A stretch of 64,000 nucleotides of DNA, from NCBI RefSeq assembly GCF_029338175.1, contig NZ_CP119862.1:62001-126000 (forward strand), read 5' to 3'. Below the pieces are notes generated by a model that did no database searches, was not told the origin of the DNA, and saw nothing but the letters and a program-made list of their open reading frames with translations. Positions 1-7,716 of the stretch are shown piece by piece; positions within the stretch are counted from its first letter, which is position 1; each line of letters opens with the position of its first letter. The position numbers and the translations under genes are program-made. This stretch comes from Citrobacter enshiensis. Lineage in GTDB: Bacteria; Pseudomonadota; Gammaproteobacteria; Enterobacterales; Enterobacteriaceae.

Positions 1-13
1 CGGAGTTTGATTT

Positions 14-102
14 GTAGGCCGGGTAAGGCGAAGCCGCCACCCGGCGTTTTTGTTGGCCCCTGAGCCTAAAATTGCCCAGTGGCGCTGCGCTTACCGGGCC
101 TG
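14..102. repeat. REP/BIME pair downstream of yicH
   Basis: Two GC-rich imperfect palindromes lie in opposite orientation: one at about 14-48 (GGCCGGGTAAGGCG core) and one at about 72-100 ending CTTACCGGGCC. This is the usual form of an enterobacterial bacterial interspersed mosaic element placed after a gene end. It probably forms a stable RNA stem that protects the 3' end of yicH mRNA. Confidence 0.8.
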
Positions 103-106
103 TGTT

Positions 107-1831
107 TCAGAGCTGGGGTGATGAAGGCGCCACAGTGGGAACCGCAGCAGAAACCGTCGACACCACGCCCTCCGTCATCGTCTGTTCGACCTGCTGTTTC
201 TCTGTATTCAGAGCGTGTAACTGACCGTTCACCGTGGGTTTCAGCGGCGTATCGGCCTGAATAGTGCCGCTGGCGGTAAGCTGGATATTCCCGTCGCCAG
301 AAATCGGCAGTGCTGGCCAGCCCCACGGTTGCAGGATGTTCACCGGAACACCTCGCCCGTTCAGGCTTATCTGGGTCTGGCGTTGCGGCACCTGTGAAAC
401 GCTGGCGGTGGCTTCCAGCAATCCTCTCTCGGTGTAGCCACTCAGTTCACTGATGTTAATCGTACTGCTGTTTGCCGTCAGCGCCAGAGAGGGGCGACGC
501 ACATCCACGCGATTAAACGTGCCCACCGCAGCGTTGAGGGTGGCGTTCCCGCTCCACACGCCCCACTGATGGTCCTGAACCAGCCCCAGGTTCGCGCCGT
601 AGCTGTCCAGCGCGGTGAGCTGCCACGGGAAAGTGGAGTCAACATCAATCACCAGATTGCGACTGGCGCTGAATTTCTTCAACGTCAGGCTGTTGAGCCA
701 GCCGGGTAATGGTTTCATCCACAACTGTTTCCAGTTTGTCGGCAGGGTGTATTCCAGCCCGGCAATGGCCGTATCGTCGAGAACGAGTGCTTTACCGGAA
801 CGCTGCCAATGACCGGATGTGCGGATCATGCCGCCTTCCCAGCGGGTGGTGAACTGACGTAGCGCGATACCTTGCGGAGAGAATTCCGCGTTTAAGATGG
901 GGTCGAAGAGATGCAGCGAACCGTAGATGAACTCACTGGCATTCATTGACAATTTGCCCTCCTGAGTCTGCCAGTCATCTTTGCTGAAGGTCAGGTTGCG
1001 CAAGCTGAGGTCAAGATCGGTCACTGCCCAGTCCGGACCTTGCAGGCGTGCGTCGGTCACCTCAAGGCGGCCAATTTGCAGGGAAGGAATACTTGTGAGC
1101 GGCGAAAAGAATTCCGCCAGCACTTTGTCGCTTTGTAAGCGGATGTCGTTCAGACGAAGGCTATCAACAATCCAACTGCCGTCCGCATTTCGTCGCGCTA
1201 CGCCGGTTAATGCGCCGCGTGCGACGTCTGCGCCAATGTTGCTCAGTGTCACCTGTTCTTTGTCGATGCTGCCTTCAATCAGCACGTTAGTGGCGGGGAT
1301 GTCGTTCAGCGTCAGCGAACCTGCACTGAGCTGGATCTGTGCTTTGCTGCCGAGTACCCGGCCTGCTTCAGGATTCCAGGGGATCACGCCACCGTCTACC
1401 CGTTGCGCGCTCAGGTTCCACTCGCTGCCGGGACTGTTGAACGCCATATCGTGCAGCTCTAAGCGATCGGCCCGGAAGGGAAGCGGCGCCGTTTGCGAGG
1501 AGATATTCAGCGTCCCGTCTTTAAGCAGGATGGTGTCAACATGCTGGGGATCGGTCAGCTGGCGGCTACTGAGTCCGATATCCACGGTTTTTGCGACTAA
1601 CGTGGCAGGCTGACCATCCCGGCCAAAGGTGACGTTCTCCAGCAGGATGTGGGAAGGGGAGGAAAAACGGTGATCCATCGCATCAAAGGCCACGTGGTAG
1701 CCGCTATTTTCAGAGATCCAGTTGCTGACGCGTTCTGCTCCCCAGCGGGTTTGCAGCAGAAAATAGAGCACAATAACCGCCACCAAAAAGGCGATCAGCA
1801 CGTAGATAAGCAGCTTTCCAATAAATTTCAT
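107..1831 (-). CDS. yicH: AsmA-family envelope protein YicH
   Basis: The protein has 574 residues, close to the E. coli homologue (569). It opens with a short cytoplasmic tip and one hydrophobic segment (about residues 5-25, rich in L, I, A and V), followed by a large periplasmic region with repeating beta-strand character typical of AsmA/TamB-like proteins. Such proteins are thought to bridge inner and outer membranes and help move phospholipids. I chose the ATG of MKFIGKLL because homologues begin there; the reading frame stays open 8 codons further upstream. The C-terminus is rich in V, T, P and S and looks unstructured. The exact role is not established. Confidence 0.9.
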   Translation of the reverse strand: MKFIGKLLIYVLIAFLVAVIVLYFLLQTRWGAERVSNWISENSGYHVAFDAMDHRFSSPSHILLENVTFGRDGQPATLVAKTVDIGLSSRQLTDPQHVDTILLKDGTLNISSQTAPLPFRADRLELHDMAFNSPGSEWNLSAQRVDGGVIPWNPEAGRVLGSKAQIQLSAGSLTLNDIPATNVLIEGSIDKEQVTLSNIGADVARGALTGVARRNADGSWIVDSLRLNDIRLQSDKVLAEFFSPLTSIPSLQIGRLEVTDARLQGPDWAVTDLDLSLRNLTFSKDDWQTQEGKLSMNASEFIYGSLHLFDPILNAEFSPQGIALRQFTTRWEGGMIRTSGHWQRSGKALVLDDTAIAGLEYTLPTNWKQLWMKPLPGWLNSLTLKKFSASRNLVIDVDSTFPWQLTALDSYGANLGLVQDHQWGVWSGNATLNAAVGTFNRVDVRRPSLALTANSSTINISELSGYTERGLLEATASVSQVPQRQTQISLNGRGVPVNILQPWGWPALPISGDGNIQLTASGTIQADTPLKPTVNGQLHALNTEKQQVEQTMTEGVVSTVSAAVPTVAPSSPQL

Positions 1832-1917
1832 GGTCTTCCATCCCGCGAAGTGCACATAACTGAGTTATGCACGATTTAGGCGTAATCCTCAAGGCGGGAA
1901 TAGTGAAAGAGCGTTTC

Positions 1918-1946
1918 TGTGGCGGCGATTGTCGATCGCCGCCACA
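1918..1946 (-). terminator. Strong hairpin after xanP
   Basis: A perfect 12-bp inverted repeat (TGTGGCGGCGAT / ATCGCCGCCACA) with a 5-nt loop lies just past the xanP stop codon. The downstream tail on the minus strand is only moderately T-rich, so it may act as a terminator or as an mRNA-stabilising stem. Confidence 0.6.
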
Positions 1947-1952
1947 TTCCGC

Positions 1953-3344
1953 TTACGGCTTTTCTGGCGGGAAAATCAGGTTCAGAACGATTGCGGTGAT
2001 ACCGCCTGCGGCAATCCCGGAGGAGAGCAGGTTTTTCACCCAGTCCGGCGCGAACTGCAGGATCAGCGGCTGTTGGGAAACGCCCAGACCTACCGCCAGC
2101 GACAGGGCGATAATCAGGATAGCGCGACGGTTTAACGGCTCACGCGACACGATACGCACCCCGGAGGCGGCGATAGTACCGAACATCACGAGAGTCGCAC
2201 CGCCGAGCACGGGTTCTGGAATGTGTTGTACAAAACCGCTCACTGCCGGGAACAGGCCCAGGACAATCAGCATCAACGCGACAACAAAGCCAACATAGCG
2301 GCTGGCAACGCCCGTCAATTGGATCACACCGTTGTTTTGACCGAAGCAGGAGTTCGGGAAGGTGTTAAACACCGCAGAGACAAACGAGTTCAGGCCGTTA
2401 GCCAGCACTCCGCCTTTCAGACGCTTCATATACAGAGGCCCGGAAACGGGTTGCTCAGAAACATCGGAGGTGGCGGTAATATCGCCAATGGTTTCCAGTG
2501 AGGTGATCATAAAGACCAGCATCAGCGGCAGCAGAAGATTCCAGTCAATGCCCAGCCCGTAATACAGCGGCGTTGGCACCATGATGACATCCTGGGTGGT
2601 CGGGGCGGTATTTTCCGGCAGCATGCCCATAAACCATGCCAGCGCGTAGCCTGCGGCCATGGCGATCACCAGCGAAGCAACCCGCAGGTAAGGGTTACGC
2701 TGACGGTTAAGCAGAATGATCAATGCCAGAACGACGCCCGCCAGCAGCAGGTTTTTCGGTGAGCCGAAGGTGTTGTCGTTCATCGCGGCATAACCACCGC
2801 CGATGGACGTCAGGCCGACCTGAATCAGCGACAGGCCGATAATCATGACCACCACGCCGGAAACCAGCGGGGTAATGATACGACGCGCCAGATGCAGTAC
2901 GCGGGAGAGTACCATTTCGGTGCAGCTTGCCAGCATCAGTGTACCGAACAGCGCCGCCATCATGGTGGGAACATCTGCGCCCCCGGTTTTCAGCGCCGTG
3001 CCGCCCATAATCAGCGGGGCGACAAAGTTGAAACTTGTTCCCTGAATCGAGAGCAACCCTGAGCCTACCGGACCCCATGCTTTAATTTGAATGATAGAGG
3101 CCACACCGGAGGCGAACAGCGACATGCTGATAATGTGTTGAGTATCCTGGGCCGGTAAACCGAGCGCCTGGCAGATTAACAGCGCGGGCGTGATGACTGC
3201 GACGAACATTGCCAGCAGGTGCTGAGACGCGGCAAAAAGAGTTTGAGGAAGCGGCGGACAATCTTCAAGACGGTAAATCAGTTCGCTGTTTTGAGTCTGC
3301 GCAATCGGTTGCGCATTTTCTGACTCGACAGTGTTAACAGACAT
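1953..3344 (-). CDS. xanP: Xanthine permease XanP
   Basis: This is a 463-residue NCS2-family proton-coupled xanthine transporter of the inner membrane, the same length as E. coli XanP (YicE) and nearly identical to it as I remember it. Most of the chain is membrane segments. The family signature around [18 protein letters not shown] (middle third) and the motif [19 protein letters not shown] are visible. The ATG at 3344 gives MSVNTVES; a TTG three codons upstream is possible but less likely. It is transcribed away from gltS. A perfect PurR-type palindrome 54-67 bases upstream points to repression when hypoxanthine or guanine is plentiful. Confidence 0.96.
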   Translation of the reverse strand: MSVNTVESENAQPIAQTQNSELIYRLEDCPPLPQTLFAASQHLLAMFVAVITPALLICQALGLPAQDTQHIISMSLFASGVASIIQIKAWGPVGSGLLSIQGTSFNFVAPLIMGGTALKTGGADVPTMMAALFGTLMLASCTEMVLSRVLHLARRIITPLVSGVVVMIIGLSLIQVGLTSIGGGYAAMNDNTFGSPKNLLLAGVVLALIILLNRQRNPYLRVASLVIAMAAGYALAWFMGMLPENTAPTTQDVIMVPTPLYYGLGIDWNLLLPLMLVFMITSLETIGDITATSDVSEQPVSGPLYMKRLKGGVLANGLNSFVSAVFNTFPNSCFGQNNGVIQLTGVASRYVGFVVALMLIVLGLFPAVSGFVQHIPEPVLGGATLVMFGTIAASGVRIVSREPLNRRAILIIALSLAVGLGVSQQPLILQFAPDWVKNLLSSGIAAGGITAIVLNLIFPPEKP

Positions 3345-3397
3345 CAGAGGCAATCCCGTAGTGTAAAAGCGGGCATTTTATCTGACCTGGTGGCAAA

Positions 3398-3411
3398 AGC
3401 AAACGTTTGCT
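3398..3411. promoter_or_regulatory. PurR operator upstream of xanP
   Basis: AGCAAACGTTTGCT is a perfect 14-bp palindrome containing the PurR core GCAAACGTTTGC (consensus ACGCAAACGTTTGCGT). It sits in the xanP-gltS divergent region. The purine-permease target makes PurR control of xanP the natural reading. It could also influence gltS, which is 160 bases away. Confidence 0.85.
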
Positions 3412-3570
3412 AATCGTTATTCTTAATATTTAAAACAGATAAAATCACCTTTTTATATAACTTTTGTACCTTTTCTGATTAAAATCCATGCCGATTACTC
3501 GTTAAGAGCTGAGAAATGACCGAGGAATACATCGTTCGCGAGGAGCGATGCGTACTTAAAGGAGCTTAAT

Positions 3571-4776
3571 ATGTTTCATCTCGATACTTTATCGACACTT
3601 GTTGCAGCAACGCTGACGTTGCTGCTGGGACGCAAGCTGGTCCAGTCTGTCTCCTTTCTGAAGAAATACACCATTCCTGAACCGGTTGCCGGTGGATTGC
3701 TGGTGGCAATCGCTCTACTGGTGCTGAAAAAGAGCATGGGCTGGGAAATGGATTTTGATATGAGCCTGAAAGACCCGCTGATGCTGGCGTTCTTTGCCAC
3801 CATTGGCCTGAACGCTAACATTGCCAGCCTGCGTGCGGGTGGCCGTGTCGTCGGCATCTTCCTGATCGTGGTGGTGGGTTTACTGGTGATGCAAAACGCC
3901 ATCGGCATCGGTATGGCCAGCCTGTTGGGGCTGGATCCGTTGATGGGGCTGATCGCGGGTTCAATTACGCTTTCGGGCGGACACGGCACTGGGGCGGCAT
4001 GGAGCAAGCTGTTCATCGAACGCTATGGCTTCACCAATGCGACGGAAGTGGCAATGGCATGCGCAACCTTTGGTCTGGTGCTGGGTGGGCTGATCGGCGG
4101 ACCAGTGGCGCGTTACCTGGTGAAGCACTCCACCACGCCAGACGGTATGCCAGACGATCAGGAAGTGCCGACAGCGTTTGAGAAACCGGACGTTGGGCGC
4201 ATGATCACCTCACTGGTGCTGATCGAAACCATTGCGCTTATCGCGATTTGTCTGACCGTCGGCAAAGTGGTTGCCCAGATGTTGGTGGGAACCGTGCTGG
4301 AACTGCCGACATTCGTCTGCGTACTGTTCGTCGGCGTGATCCTCAGTAACGGACTGGCGCTAGCGGGCTTTTATCGCGTGTTTGAGCGGGCGGTTTCGGT
4401 GCTGGGTAACGTGAGTCTCTCACTGTTCCTGGCGATGGCGCTGATGAGCCTGAAGCTGTGGGAACTGGCCTCGCTGGCGTTGCCGATGCTGGCGATTCTT
4501 GTGGTGCAGACCATCTTCATGGCGCTGTACGCCGTGTTTGTGACCTGGCGCATGATGGGTAAAAACTACGATGCCGCTGTACTGGCTGCCGGGCACTGTG
4601 GTTTTGGTCTTGGCGCTACGCCGACGGCGATAGCCAATATGCAGGCAATTACCGAGCGCTTTGGTCCGTCGCATATGGCGTTTCTGGTGGTGCCGATGGT
4701 GGGGGCGTTCTTCATCGACATCGTCAACGCGCTGGTGATTAAGCTGTACCTGTTGTTGCCGATTTTTGCGCAATAA
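3571..4776 (+). CDS. gltS: Sodium/glutamate symporter GltS
   Basis: A 401-residue inner-membrane glutamate:Na+ symporter, the same length as E. coli GltS. It consists almost entirely of hydrophobic segments arranged as two inverted halves. The glycine-rich loops of the family are visible: SITLSGGHGTGAAW in the first half and AAGHCGFGLGATPTAIANMQ in the second. The start has a good ribosome-binding site, AAAGGAGCTTAAT before ATG. The gene is divergent from xanP and convergent with recG. Confidence 0.97.
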   Translation: MFHLDTLSTLVAATLTLLLGRKLVQSVSFLKKYTIPEPVAGGLLVAIALLVLKKSMGWEMDFDMSLKDPLMLAFFATIGLNANIASLRAGGRVVGIFLIVVVGLLVMQNAIGIGMASLLGLDPLMGLIAGSITLSGGHGTGAAWSKLFIERYGFTNATEVAMACATFGLVLGGLIGGPVARYLVKHSTTPDGMPDDQEVPTAFEKPDVGRMITSLVLIETIALIAICLTVGKVVAQMLVGTVLELPTFVCVLFVGVILSNGLALAGFYRVFERAVSVLGNVSLSLFLAMALMSLKLWELASLALPMLAILVVQTIFMALYAVFVTWRMMGKNYDAAVLAAGHCGFGLGATPTAIANMQAITERFGPSHMAFLVVPMVGAFFIDIVNALVIKLYLLLPIFAQ

Positions 4777-4783
4777 GGACAAT

Positions 4784-4814
4784 GCGGCGGTGTGAAAACC
4801 GCCGCGCTGTTTTA
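4784..4814 (+). terminator. Terminator after gltS
   Basis: The inverted repeat GCGGCGGT / ACCGCCGC with loop GTGAAA is followed by GCTGTTTTA. It lies between the gltS stop and the convergent recG stop. Confidence 0.75.
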
Positions 4815-4817
4815 GCT

Positions 4818-6899
4818 TCAGGCGTTGGAGTAACGTTCGGTTTCCGGCATCCAGCGCTCGATCAACGCCGTAGCCTGTTGTGGATAACGTTCGTGAATAT
4901 GGCGCGCAATGCGCTGAACTTCCGGAATAATGGCCTGATCGCGCAGTAAATCCGCCACTTTAAATTCAGCGCTTCCCGTCTGACGGGTTCCCAACAATTC
5001 GCCGGGTCCGCGGATCTCCAGGTCTTTTTGCGCAATCACAAAACCGTCGTTGCTGTCGCGCAGAACCTGCAGGCGTGTCTGCGCCGTTTTTGACAGGGGA
5101 GATTTGTAGAGCAGGACGCAGTGCGAGGCCACTGCGCCGCGACCGACGCGTCCGCGCAGCTGGTGCAATTGCGCAAGACCCAGACGCTCCGGGTTTTCAA
5201 TAATCATCAGGCTGGCGTTGGGAACATCCACCCCCACTTCAATGACGGTGGTAGCAACCAGAAGATGAAGATCGCCCTGCTTAAAGGCAGCCATGATCGC
5301 CTGCTTCTCGGCGGGTTTCATTCTCCCGTGCACCAGACCAATGTTCAGCTCAGGCAGGGCAAGTTTCAGTTCTTCACTTGTGGCTTCCGCCGCCTGCGCT
5401 TCTAACAGATCCGACTCTTCAATCAGCGTACAAACCCAGTAAGCCTGGCGTCCTTCGTGGGTACATGCGTTACGCACCCGGTCAATAATATCGCTGCGGC
5501 GGGTATCCGGAATGGCGACAGTGGTGACCGGCGTGCGGCCCGGCGGCAGTTCGTCGATCACCGAGGTGTCGAGATCGGCATACGCTGTCATCGCCAGAGT
5601 GCGTGGAATCGGTGTCGCGGTCATGATCAACTGATGCGGGTGGAACCCTTGTTGCTGACCTTTCTCCCACAGCGCCAGGCGCTGATGTACGCCAAAACGG
5701 TGCTGTTCGTCGATGATCACTAACGCAAGGCCGTTAAACTGCACCTGTTCCTGGAAAATGGCGTGAGTACCGACCACCATTTGTACCTGACCGCTGGCGA
5801 TGGCGTCCTGTTGCGCAAGACGCGCTTTGCCTTTTTGTTTACCGGCCAGCCAGCCCACTTCAATGCCGAGCGGGGCAAACCAGTGGCGGAAGTTATTGGC
5901 GTGTTGTTCCGCGAGCAGTTCGGTCGGGGCCATCATCGCCACCTGTTTGCCGTGGGCAATCGCCCGCAGCGCGGCGAGTGCCGCAACCAGCGTTTTACCG
6001 GAGCCGACATCACCCTGCACTAGGCGCATCATTGGCACATCCAGCGCCATGTCGCGTTCGATTTCCGCCACCACACGCGTTTGCGCCCCAGTCGGTTTAA
6101 AGGGCAGTGAATCAAGAAAACGATTTTTGAGTTCGCCTTGCGCACTGAGCGACAGCGCGTGATATCGCTGCGCTCCGGCACGCAGCGCCAGCATACTCAG
6201 GTTATGCGCCAGTAATTCTTCCAGGATCAGCCGCCGCTGCGCCGGGTGTTGCCCGGTTTCCAGGTCGCTGAGCTGGAGCGATGGCGGCGGACGGTGCAGT
6301 GTGCGTAATGCCTCCGGCAGACTCATCATGCCCTGTAGAAGCTCTGGCGGTAACAGTTCGGCAATGGCGCAGGTATCAAGTAAATCCAGCGCCTGATCGG
6401 TGAGTTTGCGCAGCGTTGCCTGTTTTATCCCTTCGGTGGTCGGGTAAACGGGGGTGAGCGTCTCCTGCAACTCCGGCGTGCTGAGATCGCCCTGAACGCG
6501 GTATTCCGGGTGGAACATTTCTGCCCCGTATTTTCCGCGCTTTGCTTCTCCGTAGGCCAGTACGCGGCGACCTGTCGCCAGGCTGTTTTTCATTGCCGCA
6601 CTGAAATTGAAAAAACGCATGGTGAGGATGCCAGAGCCGTCGCTGATCTGACAGGTCATCATCCGGCGCCCGCCGAATGTGATGTTGCAGTTCAGCACTT
6701 CTCCTTCTACGGTGGCGTAAACGCCCGGCAGCAGTTCGCCTATCGGATAGAGATGGGTACGATCTTCATAACGCAGTGGAAGGTGCAGGAGGAGATCCTG
6801 TACGGTATGCAGGCCAATTTTCGCCAGTTTGCTGCTTTGTGCTGCGCCAACGCCCGTTAGTGAACTGAGCGGAACAGCATCTAACAGGCGCCCTTTCAT
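4818..6899 (-). CDS. recG: ATP-dependent DNA helicase RecG
   Basis: A 693-residue superfamily 2 helicase, identical in length to E. coli RecG. RecG remodels stalled forks and branches Holliday junctions and R-loops. Order: N-terminal wedge/OB-fold region (about 1-200), Walker A GDVGSGKT (about 295), the DEQH box in IIDEQHRFGV, motif III TATPIPRT, and the C-terminal motif region VATTVIEVGVDVPNA and QLRGRVGRG. The ATG lies immediately after the trmH stop codon. The spacer usually found there is replaced by an ERIC repeat, so the recG ribosome-binding site (AAGGATGAAGCG) is at the edge of that repeat. Confidence 0.97.
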   Translation of the reverse strand: MKGRLLDAVPLSSLTGVGAAQSSKLAKIGLHTVQDLLLHLPLRYEDRTHLYPIGELLPGVYATVEGEVLNCNITFGGRRMMTCQISDGSGILTMRFFNFSAAMKNSLATGRRVLAYGEAKRGKYGAEMFHPEYRVQGDLSTPELQETLTPVYPTTEGIKQATLRKLTDQALDLLDTCAIAELLPPELLQGMMSLPEALRTLHRPPPSLQLSDLETGQHPAQRRLILEELLAHNLSMLALRAGAQRYHALSLSAQGELKNRFLDSLPFKPTGAQTRVVAEIERDMALDVPMMRLVQGDVGSGKTLVAALAALRAIAHGKQVAMMAPTELLAEQHANNFRHWFAPLGIEVGWLAGKQKGKARLAQQDAIASGQVQMVVGTHAIFQEQVQFNGLALVIIDEQHRFGVHQRLALWEKGQQQGFHPHQLIMTATPIPRTLAMTAYADLDTSVIDELPPGRTPVTTVAIPDTRRSDIIDRVRNACTHEGRQAYWVCTLIEESDLLEAQAAEATSEELKLALPELNIGLVHGRMKPAEKQAIMAAFKQGDLHLLVATTVIEVGVDVPNASLMIIENPERLGLAQLHQLRGRVGRGAVASHCVLLYKSPLSKTAQTRLQVLRDSNDGFVIAQKDLEIRGPGELLGTRQTGSAEFKVADLLRDQAIIPEVQRIARHIHERYPQQATALIERWMPETERYSNA

Positions 6900-7712
6900 T
6901 TACGCTTCATCCTTCCCGCCGCCTCTTTGTTGGCTGCATTCACTTACTCCGGTCACATCGTTTTCTATGCTCCTGGAGATTCGTTCATTTGCCGCCTTGA
7001 TGCAACGTGAATGATTTTGCCTAATATTGGAAGCCTGCATGGTGGCCCACCATGCGGCATCGGCTTCAATTTCGCCTTGTGCATTCACATGGGGGTAAGG
7101 CAGGCCTTTGCGTTTAGCCACGTTCGCCAGTACCGGATAACCGCCTTCAAACAGCAGACGCTGCTGCTCGTCTTCCGGCAACATACTGTTCTCACGCCGA
7201 TACATGCCCGCGTTTTGCCGCTGGCGCTGTGCTTCGTAGAGAATCAGAGCCGAAGCGACGGAGACGTTAAGTGACTGCACCATGCCAATCATCGGGATGA
7301 TAATGTCCTGATCCGCAAGGTCTAATGCTTCTTGGGTGATGCCGGTTTTCTCTTGCCCCATCAGAATACAGGTCGGGCGGGTGTAATCAATTTCGCGGAA
7401 ATCGACGGCTTTATCTGAAAGGTGAGTGGCCAGAATCTGCATGTCCTGGCTTTTCAGGTGGGAGACGGCGTCACTAATGGTGCGGTGAGTCTTCACCTGC
7501 ACCCAGCTGTTGCTTCCCGCCGCCGAAGAGGCCATGGTGCGCATACGGCTACCCGGCCAAACGGCGTGGACTTCATGTACGCCAACGGCATCTGCGGTAC
7601 GGATAATCGCAGAAACGTTATGAGGTTTATGGACCTGCTCCATGCAGACGGTCAGATCAGGCTGACGCCTGGCGAGCATCTCGCAGATACGCGCATAACG
7701 CTGTGCATTCAT
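6900..7712 (-). CDS. trmH: tRNA (Gm18) 2'-O-methyltransferase TrmH, ERIC-extended
   Basis: SPOUT-class methyltransferase that makes Gm18 in the D-loop of several tRNAs. The body matches E. coli TrmH (SpoU) closely: MARRQPDLTVCMEQVHKPHNVSAI at the start (part), then the SAM-binding knot signatures ILMGQEKTGIT and IPMIGMVQSLNVSVASALILYE. The family protein is 229 residues; this one is 270. The match ends at WWATMQAS. The remaining 42 or so residues (NIRQNHSRCIKAANER...GGKDEA) are translated from an ERIC repeat and do not resemble any TrmH sequence I know. The TAA stop abuts the recG ATG. The extended tail may be neutral, or may alter the C-terminal helix that contacts tRNA. It lies in the spoT-trmH-recG operon. 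Confidence 0.93.
   Translation of the reverse strand: MNAQRYARICEMLARRQPDLTVCMEQVHKPHNVSAIIRTADAVGVHEVHAVWPGSRMRTMASSAAGSNSWVQVKTHRTISDAVSHLKSQDMQILATHLSDKAVDFREIDYTRPTCILMGQEKTGITQEALDLADQDIIIPMIGMVQSLNVSVASALILYEAQRQRQNAGMYRRENSMLPEDEQQRLLFEGGYPVLANVAKRKGLPYPHVNAQGEIEADAAWWATMQASNIRQNHSRCIKAANERISRSIENDVTGVSECSQQRGGGKDEA
6903..7024 (-). repeat. ERIC (IRU) repeat at trmH 3' end
   Basis: On the minus strand the segment contains GAATCTCCAGGAGCATAGAA, then GTGACCGGAGTAAGTGAATG, then CAGCCAACAAAGAGGCGGC. These line up with the ERIC core (GTGAATCCCCAGGAGCTTAC ... AAGTAAGTGACTGGGGTGAG). The flanks GCATCAAGGCGGCAAATGAA and AAGGATGAAG are also ERIC-like. The length of about 120 bp fits a full element (127 bp). 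Exact edges are approximate. Confidence 0.88.
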
Positions 7713-7716
7713 AAGG

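Noticed and set aside
981-1613. 210-codon open frame on the + strand
   Set aside because: Antisense shadow of yicH, very rich in Arg and Ser as shadows are.
7037-7055. Palindrome GCATGGTGGCCCACCATGC in trmH
   Set aside because: It encodes the conserved WWATM stretch; the symmetry is probably chance from codon use.
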